From an uncultured Anaerolineae bacterium (GTDB lineage Bacteria > Chloroflexota > Anaerolineae > Aggregatilineales > Phototrophicaceae): 40,747 nucleotides of DNA. This document shows positions 1 through 8,759 of this stretch, piece by piece. The notes below the pieces were generated by a model that was not told the origin of the DNA, did not search any database, and saw only the letters and a program-made list of their open reading frames with translations. The number at the start of each line of letters is the position of its first letter. Position 1 is the stretch's first letter. Position numbers and translations under genes: made by a program. The stretch spans positions 1 through 40,747 of the forward strand of contig CALDYP010000061.1 in assembly GCA_937944445.1 (NCBI GenBank), written 5' to 3'.

Positions 1-131
1 CGACCTGTCGCGTCCGTCGGGAGGTGGAAATCGGCGGACAGGGCAGGCCCACGGACAGGGCAGGCCCACGGACAGGGCAGGCCCTGTCCCTACGAGGCCG
101 CGTGTCGGGACGCGACCTGTCGCGTCCGTTG
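1..131. repeat. Composite hairpin repeat block 1 (cut by window edge)
   Basis: This block is built from two hairpin modules. Module A is GGACGCGAC-AG-GTCGCGTCC (9-bp arms) and module B is GGACAGGGC-AG-GCCCTGTCC. It opens inside a truncated A, continues through a GGGAGGTGGAAA linker, two half-B units in tandem (GGACAGGGCAGGCCCAC) and one full B ending in CCCTAC, and ends with a full A at about 108-129. The same modules return in four other gaps in this window. The rest of the gap up to galT is C-rich with no gene. Confidence 0.85.
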
Positions 132-183
132 AGGCCCCAACCCCCAACCCCCGCATCCCACGCGGGCACGGCGTGACGCGCCC

Positions 184-1218
184 CTACGCCTGTTTGTAGT
201 GCACCTCGCTCAGGCTGCGCAGGCGGTCGGCGGCTTGTTCGGGGGTGAGGTCGCGCTGACCCTCCGCCAGCAGCTCATAGCTGGCGACGAACTTCTTGAC
301 GGTGGCGCTGCGCAGCAGCGGTGGGTAGTAGTGCAGGTGGAGCTGCCAGTGGGCGTTGTCGCGGGCGTTGTGGGGGGCGCTGTGCCAGCCGCTGCCGTAG
401 GGGAACGACGTCTGGAACAGGTTGTCGTAGCGCGTCAAGTGGCGCTTGAGCAAGTCGGCTAGCGCGTCGCGCTCGTCGCTGGTTAAGTCCGGCAGGCGCA
501 GCACGTGGCGGCGCGGCACGACCATCGTCTCAAACGGCCAGTACGCCCAGTAGGGGACGAGGCCCACCCAGTGCTCGTTGTGCGTGACGATCCGCGCCCC
601 CAGCGCTAGCTCGCGCTCCAGATAGTCCCGCAGCAGCGGGCGGCCGAAGCGCGCGTAGTACTGCGCCTGCATCGCGTCCTCGCGGGCGGGGATGTTGGGC
701 AGGAAGTCGCTCGCCCAGATTTGGCCGTGGGGGTGCGCGTTGGACGTGCCCATAATGTCGCCGCGTGTCTCGAACACCTGCACCCATTGGTAGGTCTGAC
801 CCAGCTCGGCCACCTGCTCCGCCCACATGTCCACCACCTGCCGAATGTGCGACGGCTCCATCTCGGCCAGCGTCAGGTTGTGCTTGGGCGAGAAGCACAG
901 CACGCGGCACGTCCCGCGGACGCTCTCCGTGCGGAAGAGCGGATCATCGTCGTGGTGGGCGGGCACGTCGTCTAGCAAGGCGCGGAAGTCGTTCTCAAAG
1001 ACGTAGGTGCTGGTGTAGGGCGGGTTGACGACCCCGTTGGCGCGGGTGTTGCCCGGGCACAGATAGCAGTTCGGGTCGTACTCTGGCAGGTCAGTAGCGG
1101 GCAGCGCTTCCACTTTGCCCTGCCACGGGCGCTTCATGCGGTGCGGCGAGACCAGCACGTACTCATCCAGCAGCGGGTTGTAGCGGCGGTGCGGGTGTTC
1201 AGTGGGGTCAAAAGTCAT
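184..1218 (-). CDS. galT: Galactose-1-phosphate uridylyltransferase
   Basis: This is the Leloir-pathway enzyme that exchanges UMP between UDP-glucose and galactose-1-phosphate. The 344-residue product has the usual GalT length. It carries the zinc-site CYLCPGN motif near the N-terminus and the catalytic HPH triad in [10 protein letters not shown], whose second histidine takes the UMP. The open frame extends further upstream, but I chose the ATG at 1218 because GGAG lies 7 bases before it and the family N-terminus ([16 protein letters not shown]) follows directly. The start overlaps the end of the alpha-galactosidase gene by 11 bases, so the two are probably translationally coupled. The TAG stop (184-186) lies in a CCCCTACG sequence like the edge of the intergenic repeat modules. 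It is the last gene of the galactoside operon. Confidence 0.95.
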   Translation of the reverse strand: MTFDPTEHPHRRYNPLLDEYVLVSPHRMKRPWQGKVEALPATDLPEYDPNCYLCPGNTRANGVVNPPYTSTYVFENDFRALLDDVPAHHDDDPLFRTESVRGTCRVLCFSPKHNLTLAEMEPSHIRQVVDMWAEQVAELGQTYQWVQVFETRGDIMGTSNAHPHGQIWASDFLPNIPAREDAMQAQYYARFGRPLLRDYLERELALGARIVTHNEHWVGLVPYWAYWPFETMVVPRRHVLRLPDLTSDERDALADLLKRHLTRYDNLFQTSFPYGSGWHSAPHNARDNAHWQLHLHYYPPLLRSATVKKFVASYELLAEGQRDLTPEQAADRLRSLSEVHYKQA

Positions 1219-3307
1219 GATATTCTCCGTCGTATTGGGCTTTAAGGGTGTAGAGGCGGCTCTCAAACGGCTGAAGGTCAAAACGCAGCGGCACGCTGGC
1301 CCACGCTGCCCCTGAGCGGCAGATGCCCAACTCGTGCGCCGTGTAGCGCGCATCGGGCAGCAGGCCGCGCACCGTCACGTAGTAGGGGTGGGCTGGTTCG
1401 GGGCTGTGCGCGCGGAACACGAACAGGGCACACTCGCGCTGGTCGGCGCTGACGAAGTGCAGCGCGTAGTAGCCGCCGCGCGGATCCGGCTCGTGGCGGT
1501 AGACGCGCCCCTGCTGGACGATGTGGCGGATGGCTTTGTATTGGGCGATCAAGTCGCGGGCGGCGGCCTTCTGCGCCGCGCCCCAGCGGGTGATGTTCGC
1601 CCCGACGCCCAGATTGCCGCACATGCTGACGTGAAACCGAAAGCTCAGCGGCATGCTCTCCCAGCCCATGTCCGTTACCCACGCCTCGAGCGTGTTGGGC
1701 GGGTAGAGCATCAGGTAGTGGTGCTGCATCGGCAGGCGGCGCGTCGGCTCGGTGTTGTCGCTCAGCCACACTTGATCCGCGTAGCGCAGGATGCCCAGAT
1801 CGGCGCGCCCGCCGCCGCCGCTGCACGCCTGCCACAGGACGGCGGGGAAGCGCGCGCGCAGCGTTCCCCACACCCGATAGACCCCCTCGGTGTAGCGCCA
1901 CCAGACTTCTTTTGGCTCGGCCCCATCCCAGCCGACCTCGGTCAGGCTGCGGTTCATGTCCCACTTGACGAAGGCGATGTCATGCTCGCTCAGCAGCGTG
2001 GTGAGCGTCTCGATGAGGTAGTCCTGCACGTCGGGGCGGGCGAGGTTGAGCACGAGTTGGTTGCGGGCGGTGGTGCGCGGGCGCGTCGGGTAGTGCAGCG
2101 CCCAGTCCGGGTGCGCGCGGTAGAGGTCGCTGTCGGGGTTGACCATCTCCGGCTCAATCCACAAGCCGAACTGCATCCCCAGCGCCTTGACGTGGTCGAT
2201 CAAGGGTGTGAGGCCGTGGGGGAACTTGCGCGGGTCGGGCGTCCAATCGCCCAGCCCGGCGGCGTCGTGATCGCGCCCTTTGAACCAGCCGTCGTCCATG
2301 ACGAACAGCTCCACGCCCAGCTCGGCGGCCACCTCGGCGTAGCGCATCTGCGAGTCCGCGTCTACGTCGAAGGCGGTCGCCTCCCAACTGTTGTAGAGCA
2401 CGGGGCGCACCTGCTGCGGGTGGGGCACGTTGCGCCGCGCCAGCGCGTGCAGCCGCTGGCTGGCGTCTTGGAAGCCGCCCTCGGCCCAGCCGAGGAAGAC
2501 GCTAGGCGTGACGAGCGACGCGCCCGCCTCTAAACGGTGGGCAAAGTCCCAGTCGTTCAGCCCCATGCTCACGCGCACCGTGTCAAAGTCGGTGTGTTCG
2601 GCCAGCAGCGCCCAGTTGCCGCTGTGCTCCAGCGTGGCGAACCAGCAGTCGCCGTGGGTTTCGGTCGTGTGGGGGTGGGCGAAGAAGGCGGCGGGGTGAT
2701 GATGGTGGCTGCTCGTGCCGCGCTTGCTGTCAAGGCGGGTGACGCCGCGCGGCAGCGGCTCGCGCTGCATCTGCCACTCGTCGAACCAGCGCCCGGTGAA
2801 GTGCACCAGCTCATAGCGGCCCGCCGGCGGCAGATGCCACATCGCCGAGAGGGCGCGCTCGAGCGTGATCGGCGCGTCGCCGTGGTTCTGAACCTCCACG
2901 TAGCGCTCGATCAAGTCGAGGTCGGCCAGCAGGCGGTAGACGACGTACACCCGCAGCGGGTAGTGAGCGTCGTCAAAGCGCAGCGTCAGGGCGTCCTCTT
3001 CATCGACGATGATCGCCCGCTGAAAAGTCAGCCACGTGTCGCGCACGCCGTCGCTGAAGGTCGTCTTGAGGCACGGCTCGTTGAAGCTGCCGCCGCGGTA
3101 GGTGGGGTACTCGTGGGGTGTCAGGTGCTCCGCGCCGTTGAACGACGCCCAGCCCTCATAGTGGGGCAGGGGCGGGTAATCCGCAAGCTGCGGCAGCTTG
3201 CGCCCCCAATAGCGCAGCGCGAGTTCCTTTTCTGGCGTCAGCCCGACGGCGTAGGCGTGGCGTGCGGTCTCCAGCACGTAGCCGTGTGCGTCAACGAGAA
3301 TGGGCAT
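1208..3307 (-). CDS. Alpha-galactosidase, GH36 family
   Basis: This enzyme releases terminal alpha-linked galactose from substrates such as melibiose or raffinose-type sugars. The 699-residue length fits GH36. Visible family motifs are MDDGWF, the [16 protein letters not shown] substrate strand, KWDMNR with the nucleophile aspartate, [13 protein letters not shown], and SDNTEP with the general acid/base aspartate. There is no signal peptide, so it is probably cytoplasmic and acts on imported oligosaccharide. The ATG at 3307 has AGGAG about 9 bases upstream. It follows the GH2 gene by 80 bases and overlaps galT, which takes the galactose route onward. The exact substrate cannot be read from the sequence; stachyose or galactomannan fragments are equally possible. 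Confidence 0.93.
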   Translation of the reverse strand: MPILVDAHGYVLETARHAYAVGLTPEKELALRYWGRKLPQLADYPPLPHYEGWASFNGAEHLTPHEYPTYRGGSFNEPCLKTTFSDGVRDTWLTFQRAIIVDEEDALTLRFDDAHYPLRVYVVYRLLADLDLIERYVEVQNHGDAPITLERALSAMWHLPPAGRYELVHFTGRWFDEWQMQREPLPRGVTRLDSKRGTSSHHHHPAAFFAHPHTTETHGDCWFATLEHSGNWALLAEHTDFDTVRVSMGLNDWDFAHRLEAGASLVTPSVFLGWAEGGFQDASQRLHALARRNVPHPQQVRPVLYNSWEATAFDVDADSQMRYAEVAAELGVELFVMDDGWFKGRDHDAAGLGDWTPDPRKFPHGLTPLIDHVKALGMQFGLWIEPEMVNPDSDLYRAHPDWALHYPTRPRTTARNQLVLNLARPDVQDYLIETLTTLLSEHDIAFVKWDMNRSLTEVGWDGAEPKEVWWRYTEGVYRVWGTLRARFPAVLWQACSGGGGRADLGILRYADQVWLSDNTEPTRRLPMQHHYLMLYPPNTLEAWVTDMGWESMPLSFRFHVSMCGNLGVGANITRWGAAQKAAARDLIAQYKAIRHIVQQGRVYRHEPDPRGGYYALHFVSADQRECALFVFRAHSPEPAHPYYVTVRGLLPDARYTAHELGICRSGAAWASVPLRFDLQPFESRLYTLKAQYDGEYHDF

Positions 3308-3387
3308 GCAAAGCGTCTCCTGTGTGGCATATCTGTTGTTACGCTCGTGGCTGCCCCCTCAGCCTTCTGGTTGGGGGATGCGGCCCG

Positions 3388-5559
3388 CTACCCCACCAGC
3401 GTGATGGTCGCAGTGGCCTCTGGCAGGCGTTCCACGCGCGCCCGCAGCGTGACCGGGCCGGGCGTCTGCCGCGCGCGCACGTACACCGCCGCCTGCCCGC
3501 CCACCAGCGGGAACAGCGTGGGGCCGTAGAGGTCAGCCTCGCCCTCCACGCTCAACTGTACCACGCTGACAGCGTAGGGCAGCACGCTGTCGTACTGGTC
3601 GGTGATCTTGATCACGACGCGCGTCATGTCGATGCCGTCGGCGTGCAGGGTGTCGTCGTCGGGGATGAGGTGGAGCTTGCGCGGCAGCGCGTCGGCGGCG
3701 ATGCGCTGTTCCGCCACGGGCTGGCCGTTCAAGTAGCCCACCACGCGCAGATCGCCATAGGGCTTGGCCAGCAGCGCGTCGAGGTCTTTCAGGACGAACG
3801 GCGGGTGCGGCAGGTTCCAGTTGGCTGCGTCGGGCTGGAACGTCCCCTTGAGCTGGTCGCCGACGTAGGCTTCCACCGTGTCGCAGTTGCTGAAGACGTA
3901 GATCGGCTCGATGAGGCCCTCTTTCACGTCGCCTAGCTGCCAGTTGCTGGCCACTTGCAGCACGACGCGCTGCGCGGGGGCTTGCTGGCTGGCGTAGACC
4001 GCCGCAGCGAACTTGGGCAGGCGGAAGATGTCCATCACGCCGTGGTAGCAGATGCGATCGCCTGCGCCGAACTCGTAGTGCGTGTTGTAGTCGAACGCGC
4101 ACCAGCCGATCGCGCCCGTCACGCGCGGGTTGCTGTGGGCAAGGCTCTGCACGGTGGCGTGGCGCAGCGCGTGCTCGACGCGGCGTTCTTCGTTGTCCCA
4201 GCTCTTGGTGGGGAACATGTGCCCGTTGTACTCGGTGACGAGGTGGGGGGTGTGCTCTGGCTCAAGGATGCCGTTGCTGAAGTCGTTGAGCGTGTAGACG
4301 TCCTCTAGGAACTCGCTGCCCAAGAAGAAGCGCACGCCGCCGGTCTGGCGCGTGGGGTCCAGCTCGCGGGCGATGCGGTTCGTCTCGGCGTAGAAGGCGC
4401 GGTCGTCCCAGCTTTCGTTGATGCGCACCCCCCACAGCACGATGCTCGGGTGGTTCCAATCGCGTTCGATCATCTCGCGCACGTTCTCGATGGCAAGGCA
4501 CTTCCAGTCCTCATCGCCGATGAACTGCCAGCCGGGGATCTCTTCGAACACGAGCAGGCCGATCTCGTCGCAGCGATCCAAAAAGTGGCGGCTTTGCGGG
4601 TAGTGCGAGGTGCGCACGATGTTCAACCCCAGCTCATACTTGAGGATGTCGGCGTCCTTGCGCTGGAGGCGGGCAGGGGCCGCCGCGCCGAAAAACGGGA
4701 AGGTTTGATGACGGTTGAGGCCGCGCAGCTGCACCCGCTGCCCGTTGAGGTAGAAGCCGTCGTCCTTAAAGACCGCCTCGCGCAGGCCGACGCGCGCGCT
4801 GAAGGTGTCGTGCAGGTCACCGCAGTGGAGCGTTACCGCGGCGTCGTAGCGCTGCGGCGTGTCGAGCGACCAGAGGGTAAGATCGCCCGCGCGCAGGTCG
4901 CCGTCGAGCGTCACGAAGGCGCTGCTGTGCGGCGCGACGGTGATCGTCTGCGTGCTCAGCGGCTGCCCGGCCACGTGCCCGCCCAGCTCGCACTCAGCTG
5001 GGGCGTCCGTCGTGTTGACGACCTCAGCGAAGACGCCCACGGCGGGCGCGTCGGTCAGCAGGCCGCGCGGGCGCACCTGTGCGTTGCGCACGTGCACCAC
5101 GGGCAAATAGCGCAGCGTCACCTCGCGGTAGATCCCACCGAACACCAAGTAATCGACCGTGAAGCCGAAGGGGGGGATGTCTTTGCGCTCGCGGCTGTCG
5201 AGATGGAGGTGCAGCACGTTCTCGCCGTGTTCGTGGACGTGGTCGGTCAAGTCGAACTCGAACGGGGTGAAGCCGCCGCGATACTCCGGGAAGGTGTGGC
5301 CGTTGCAAGTGAGCGTGGTGGCCATCTGCGCGCCCTCGAAGTGGAGGATCAAGCGGCGGCCGTGCAGCGGCTCTGGCAGGGTGAAGCGTTTGCGATACGT
5401 GCTGATGAACTGGTACTCGGCGTCGTCGAAGTTGTGATAAGGCAGGACGACGTTCGTATGTGGCAGGACGACGCGCTCGAAAGCGTCATCTGGCACGGTC
5501 AGGTCAACTTGCGCGGGGCTGTAAAGCCAATCGTGGTTGAAGGCGTGCTGCATGCGCAT
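3388..5559 (-). CDS. Glycoside hydrolase family 2 protein, probable beta-galactosidase
   Basis: A 723-residue GH2 enzyme with an N-terminal sugar-binding jelly-roll domain, an Ig-like middle domain and a TIM barrel. The catalytic region shows RGLNRHQTFPFFG, RTSHYPQS, and DWNHPSIVLWGVRINES, where the glutamate is the acid/base. The likely nucleophile is the glutamate of LVTEYNGHMFP. It has no signal peptide. The gene partners (GH36, galT, sugar importer, LacI-type repressor) favour beta-galactosidase, but beta-glucuronidase or beta-mannosidase activity cannot be excluded because GH2 covers all three. The frame is open far upstream through the repeat and into the permease gene. The ATG at 5559 was chosen because GGAGAGAG precedes it and the GH2 fold starts right after. 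The C-terminal part, about 120 residues, is beta-rich. Confidence 0.87.
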   Translation of the reverse strand: MRMQHAFNHDWLYSPAQVDLTVPDDAFERVVLPHTNVVLPYHNFDDAEYQFISTYRKRFTLPEPLHGRRLILHFEGAQMATTLTCNGHTFPEYRGGFTPFEFDLTDHVHEHGENVLHLHLDSRERKDIPPFGFTVDYLVFGGIYREVTLRYLPVVHVRNAQVRPRGLLTDAPAVGVFAEVVNTTDAPAECELGGHVAGQPLSTQTITVAPHSSAFVTLDGDLRAGDLTLWSLDTPQRYDAAVTLHCGDLHDTFSARVGLREAVFKDDGFYLNGQRVQLRGLNRHQTFPFFGAAAPARLQRKDADILKYELGLNIVRTSHYPQSRHFLDRCDEIGLLVFEEIPGWQFIGDEDWKCLAIENVREMIERDWNHPSIVLWGVRINESWDDRAFYAETNRIARELDPTRQTGGVRFFLGSEFLEDVYTLNDFSNGILEPEHTPHLVTEYNGHMFPTKSWDNEERRVEHALRHATVQSLAHSNPRVTGAIGWCAFDYNTHYEFGAGDRICYHGVMDIFRLPKFAAAVYASQQAPAQRVVLQVASNWQLGDVKEGLIEPIYVFSNCDTVEAYVGDQLKGTFQPDAANWNLPHPPFVLKDLDALLAKPYGDLRVVGYLNGQPVAEQRIAADALPRKLHLIPDDDTLHADGIDMTRVVIKITDQYDSVLPYAVSVVQLSVEGEADLYGPTLFPLVGGQAAVYVRARQTPGPVTLRARVERLPEATATITLVG

Positions 5560-5634
5560 GGGTGGGTGCTCTCTCCGTCGGATGATGTGAATAAATCTGA
5601 TTATATCGCAAGGGTACGGTGCGCCGCGCGCGTG

Positions 5635-5754
5635 AGGCCTCCCGACGGACGCGACAGGTTGGGGCCTCACGGACGCGACAGGTCGCGTCCCTACGGGGCC
5701 TGCCCTGTCCGTCGGTTTCCACCTCCCAACGGACGCGACAGGTCGCGTCCCTAC
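5635..5754. repeat. Composite hairpin repeat block 2
   Basis: It lies between the second sugar permease and the GH2 gene, inside the operon. Order on the plus strand: a truncated A module running into TTGGGGCCTCA, a full A hairpin with CCCTAC edge, a half B module, the GGTTTCCACCTCCCAA linker, and a second full A hairpin. Relative to block 1 it is in reverse orientation. The TAG stop of the permease (5751-5753) is supplied by the CCCTAC edge of the last A module. In the transcript these would fold into strong stems and may reduce expression of the enzymes relative to the transporter. Confidence 0.88.
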
Positions 5755-6983
5755 CCCTTCACGCCGGAGGACGCCACGCCCTCGATGAAGTAGCGCTGCG
5801 CCAGCACAAATAGGATCATCGGCGGCAGGATGGCGATGGCCGCGCCCGTCAGCACGATGTTGGGGCTTTCGGCAAAGGCGTTGCTCAGGCGGATGAGCGC
5901 CAGCGTCAGCACGTGGTTGTTGGTGTTGCCCTCGCCGATGATGAGCAGCGGCCACAAGAAGCTGTTCCATGCGTAGAGGAACGAGAAGATGGCCAGCGTG
6001 GCGATGGCGGGCGTGCTGAGCGGCACGAAGATCCCCCACAGGATGCGGAAGCGGCTCGCCCCGTCCATCAGCGCGGCCTCTTCGATCTCTTTGGGGATGC
6101 TCATGAAGAATTGGCGCATCAAGAACGTGCCATACGCCGTGAAGATCCACGGGACGATGAGCGAAACGAGCGTGTTCTGCCAGCCCAGCAGCACCATCAG
6201 CCGATACATCGGGATGATGAGCACCACGAACGGGATCATGATCGACCCCAAGTAGACCAAGAAGAGCGTGTCGCGCCCTTTGAACTCGACGCGGCTGAAG
6301 GCGTACCCGCCGAAGATCGACGTGATCAACTGCCCGACGACGACGCCGACCGTGACGAGCGTCGTGTTGACCAGCGCGCGGTCAAGGTTGAGGTTGAGCA
6401 CCGCCTGATAGTTGCCCCACTGCGGATCGACGAACTCGGCGGCCTCGGCGGTGCGCTGCGAGGCGAACAGGGTGATCTCAGGGTTGTCAAATGCCCGAAA
6501 GCGCATCAAGCCGCCGCGGAAGGCCAGCGGCAGCCGCACCGTCTCGCCGTTGGGGGCGATGACCTCATAGATAGGGAAGGTCGCTTCGCGCCCGTCGGCG
6601 CGCGTCAGGGTGATGCTCTCGCCCGTTTCGACTGCCTCGGCCAGCGGGAACTCGACTTCCACGCGGCTGGCGCGCGGCGTGTCGACGATGATGTTTTCCG
6701 GCGAGGTGAAGAAGCCGAACTGCTCGGTTTGGCCAGTGGCGTACATCTCGGTGTTGACGCCGTCGAGGTTGAAGAGGAACACCGGCCGAATCTGCCCGTC
6801 GAGTTCGCGCTCGATAGGGCTGTAGGGCAGCAGGCGCGGCGGCGTACGGAACACGTCGTTAGACGTCTTGAGCGACGTCGACATCATGTAGAGGAAGGGG
6901 AAGATCATGATGAACGCAAACAGCGTCAAAAAGGCGTACAGCCCCAGCCGCCCAAGATAAAAGCCGATTCCACGGTGGCGCAT
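5751..6983 (-). CDS. Carbohydrate ABC transporter permease (MalG type) with extra loop domain
   Basis: Inner-membrane subunit of the sugar importer. The 410-residue product is longer than the roughly 280 usual for MalG-type permeases. The first membrane span is at about residues 12-34. An extra segment of about 130 residues (roughly 55-188), rich in charged residues and beta-strand-like sequence, then interrupts the family before NYQAVLNLNLDRALVNT restores it. By family topology this insert lies outside the membrane, where the binding protein docks. The EAA loop that contacts the ATPase is IPKEIEEAALMDGAS. The start at 6983 has AAGGAGAG just upstream; the longer open frame lacks family sequence. 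It lies 10 bases after the partner permease. No ATPase gene is in this operon, so a shared ATPase (MsmX/UgpC type) is likely. Confidence 0.9.
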   Translation of the reverse strand: MRHRGIGFYLGRLGLYAFLTLFAFIMIFPFLYMMSTSLKTSNDVFRTPPRLLPYSPIERELDGQIRPVFLFNLDGVNTEMYATGQTEQFGFFTSPENIIVDTPRASRVEVEFPLAEAVETGESITLTRADGREATFPIYEVIAPNGETVRLPLAFRGGLMRFRAFDNPEITLFASQRTAEAAEFVDPQWGNYQAVLNLNLDRALVNTTLVTVGVVVGQLITSIFGGYAFSRVEFKGRDTLFLVYLGSIMIPFVVLIIPMYRLMVLLGWQNTLVSLIVPWIFTAYGTFLMRQFFMSIPKEIEEAALMDGASRFRILWGIFVPLSTPAIATLAIFSFLYAWNSFLWPLLIIGEGNTNNHVLTLALIRLSNAFAESPNIVLTGAAIAILPPMILFVLAQRYFIEGVASSGVKG

Positions 6984-6993
6984 CGCTCTCTCC

Positions 6994-8670
6994 TTACCGA
7001 TCTTCCCGCTGGAGGCGGAACTGAATGAACGTGAGCGTGAAGATGAACAAGAACAGGAACCACGCAATCGCGCTGGCATAGCCGAACTGGAAGCGGAAGA
7101 AGCCCTGCTGATACAAATAGAACACGGACGTCTGCGCTTGGATCGGGATCGGCCTTGAAGGGAAGAGGGCGTAAGGCTCGTTGAACACTTGCAGGCCGGT
7201 CACCATGACGGTGATCACGACGAAGAACATCGTCGGGCGCAGCAGCGGCAGCGTCACGTTCCAGAACGAGCGCCATGCGTTGGCCCCGTCGATCATAGCC
7301 GCCTCGTAAAGTTCGCGCGGGATGCCCTGCAAGCCAGCCAAGAAGAGCACGGTGTTGTTGCCCATGATCTGCCATGCGGCCAGCAGCACGATCGAGATCA
7401 GCACCACGTTCGGATCGGTCAGCCATGCGATCTGTGGGTCGTTGATGCTCGTGCCGAAGGTGGTGTTGAGCCACGTGATGAGGCTAGTGATGGCGTAGTT
7501 GTAGTAGCCGATGTTGGGGCTGTAGAGCCAGCGCCAGATGATGGCCGTGCCGACCACGGCGGCCACGCTCGGCAGGAAGAACACGGCGCGGTAGACCTTC
7601 ATGCCGGGCAGGGCGGTGTTGAGGATGATCGACAGCAGCAGCGCGGGGACGATCGACAGCGGCAGCAGCATCAAACAGAACACAATCGTGTTGCGCAGCG
7701 AGATCCAGAAGTCAGGGTCGCGCGCGCCCCACACAAGCCGCGTCTCGCCCACGTCGAAGCTCGCCAGCACGCGAAAGCCGAACGAGAGGGCGCGCTGGGC
7801 TGGCTCGGTGATCGGCTGGGTCTTGAACTCAAACGAGAGGATGTGGGCGTAATTCTGCAGCCAGATCACCTGCGGCTCGCGGCCGACGCTGTCGTCGGTG
7901 AAGCTCAGGTAGAGCGAGAGCAGCAGCGGCCCCGCGAAGAAGATCATGAAGCCCAAGATGTTGGGCGAGAGCATCAGCCAGCCCTGCCACGCTTGGCGCT
8001 GTTGGGGCGTCTCGCCGAATTCGACCCCACGGGTGAGGTACGCATAGCACAAGAAGGACGCCACCACCCCGCTGATCGTGCCGATGAGCACCCCCGGGTC
8101 GCGGTACGTGCTGAGCAAGTCCACCACCCCTTGCAGGAAGTTGGCGCTGAGCAGCAAGATGCCGATCCCGACCAGCCCGACGATCACCCCCGTGCGGCGC
8201 ACAAGGGCGCTGTCGGCGCGGCTGCCGATCCAGAAGATGACATAGGCCGCCATGAAGACCAGCGCCAGCCATGCGTTCTGCATGAAGCCGGTGACGAGGA
8301 ACTCAAAGCCGTTGAACGCGCCCGACCGCCAGATGACGTAGACGAACGAGAGCGCCGCCGCGAGGAAGTAGAAGAACATCAGCCCGTAGCGCGTGTCGGC
8401 TAGCGAGGGCACGAGCAGGCTGCTTTGGGGGCGGCGCAGCAGCAGCCCGGCGCTGAAATAGGCCGCGGCCACGACCGGCAGCAGCACCACCATCGCTGCG
8501 AACGCCTGCACCGGGTCGCCGAGGTTGCCGAAGTCGGGCAGGGCGAGGATCGCCCTACTCTGCGCGAGGCACGCCAGCGCGATCACCGCGTTGACGGCCA
8601 GCGTCACCGGCCGCAGCCAGACCGGCAGCGCGGTCAAGTCAGCACGGGGGGAAGCAGAAGAAACGTTCAT
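6994..8670 (-). CDS. Carbohydrate ABC transporter permease (MalF/UgpA type) with N-terminal membrane extension
   Basis: Second membrane subunit of the sugar importer. The recognisable permease core starts near residue 228 (GWLMLSPNILGFMIFFAGPLLLSLYLSFTDD) and carries the EAA loop IPRELYEAAMIDGANAWRSF. Ahead of it are about 225 residues with some six hydrophobic spans that ordinary UgpA-type permeases of about 300 residues do not have, giving 558 residues in all. The ATG at 8670 is preceded only by a weak GAG. The gene lies between the binding-protein gene and the second permease on the same strand, so the transporter is binding protein plus two permeases. The added spans resemble the extra N-terminal spans of MalF only in being hydrophobic; I see no sequence match. 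Confidence 0.88.
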   Translation of the reverse strand: MNVSSASPRADLTALPVWLRPVTLAVNAVIALACLAQSRAILALPDFGNLGDPVQAFAAMVVLLPVVAAAYFSAGLLLRRPQSSLLVPSLADTRYGLMFFYFLAAALSFVYVIWRSGAFNGFEFLVTGFMQNAWLALVFMAAYVIFWIGSRADSALVRRTGVIVGLVGIGILLLSANFLQGVVDLLSTYRDPGVLIGTISGVVASFLCYAYLTRGVEFGETPQQRQAWQGWLMLSPNILGFMIFFAGPLLLSLYLSFTDDSVGREPQVIWLQNYAHILSFEFKTQPITEPAQRALSFGFRVLASFDVGETRLVWGARDPDFWISLRNTIVFCLMLLPLSIVPALLLSIILNTALPGMKVYRAVFFLPSVAAVVGTAIIWRWLYSPNIGYYNYAITSLITWLNTTFGTSINDPQIAWLTDPNVVLISIVLLAAWQIMGNNTVLFLAGLQGIPRELYEAAMIDGANAWRSFWNVTLPLLRPTMFFVVITVMVTGLQVFNEPYALFPSRPIPIQAQTSVFYLYQQGFFRFQFGYASAIAWFLFLFIFTLTFIQFRLQREDR

Positions 8671-8713
8671 GAAAAAATCTCGTTAAACCCGGGGACGAAT
8701 GAGCAACGAACGA

Positions 8714-8739
8714 TAGGGGCGACGCATGAGTCGCCCCTA
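8714..8739 (-). terminator. Intercistronic hairpin between binding protein and permeases
   Basis: A perfect 10-bp inverted repeat, TAGGGGCGAC, six-base loop, GTCGCCCCTA, lies in the 89-base gap after the binding-protein gene. There is no U-run, so it is not a classical terminator. Stems at this position often stabilise the upstream mRNA so that more binding protein than permease is made. It also ends in CCCTACG, like the intergenic repeat modules. Confidence 0.55.
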
Positions 8740-8759
8740 CGCAACCCTACAGGGTAAGT

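Noticed and set aside
4450..5793. Long open frame of 447 codons on the plus strand opposite the GH2 gene
   Set aside because: It is antisense to a gene with clear catalytic motifs, shows low-complexity Val/Ala/Arg/Gly composition typical of high-GC shadow frames, and resembles no family. The same holds for long shadow frames at 1334-2533, 5913-7028, 7189-8403, 20011-21660 (minus), 27088-28404 and 37671-38771.
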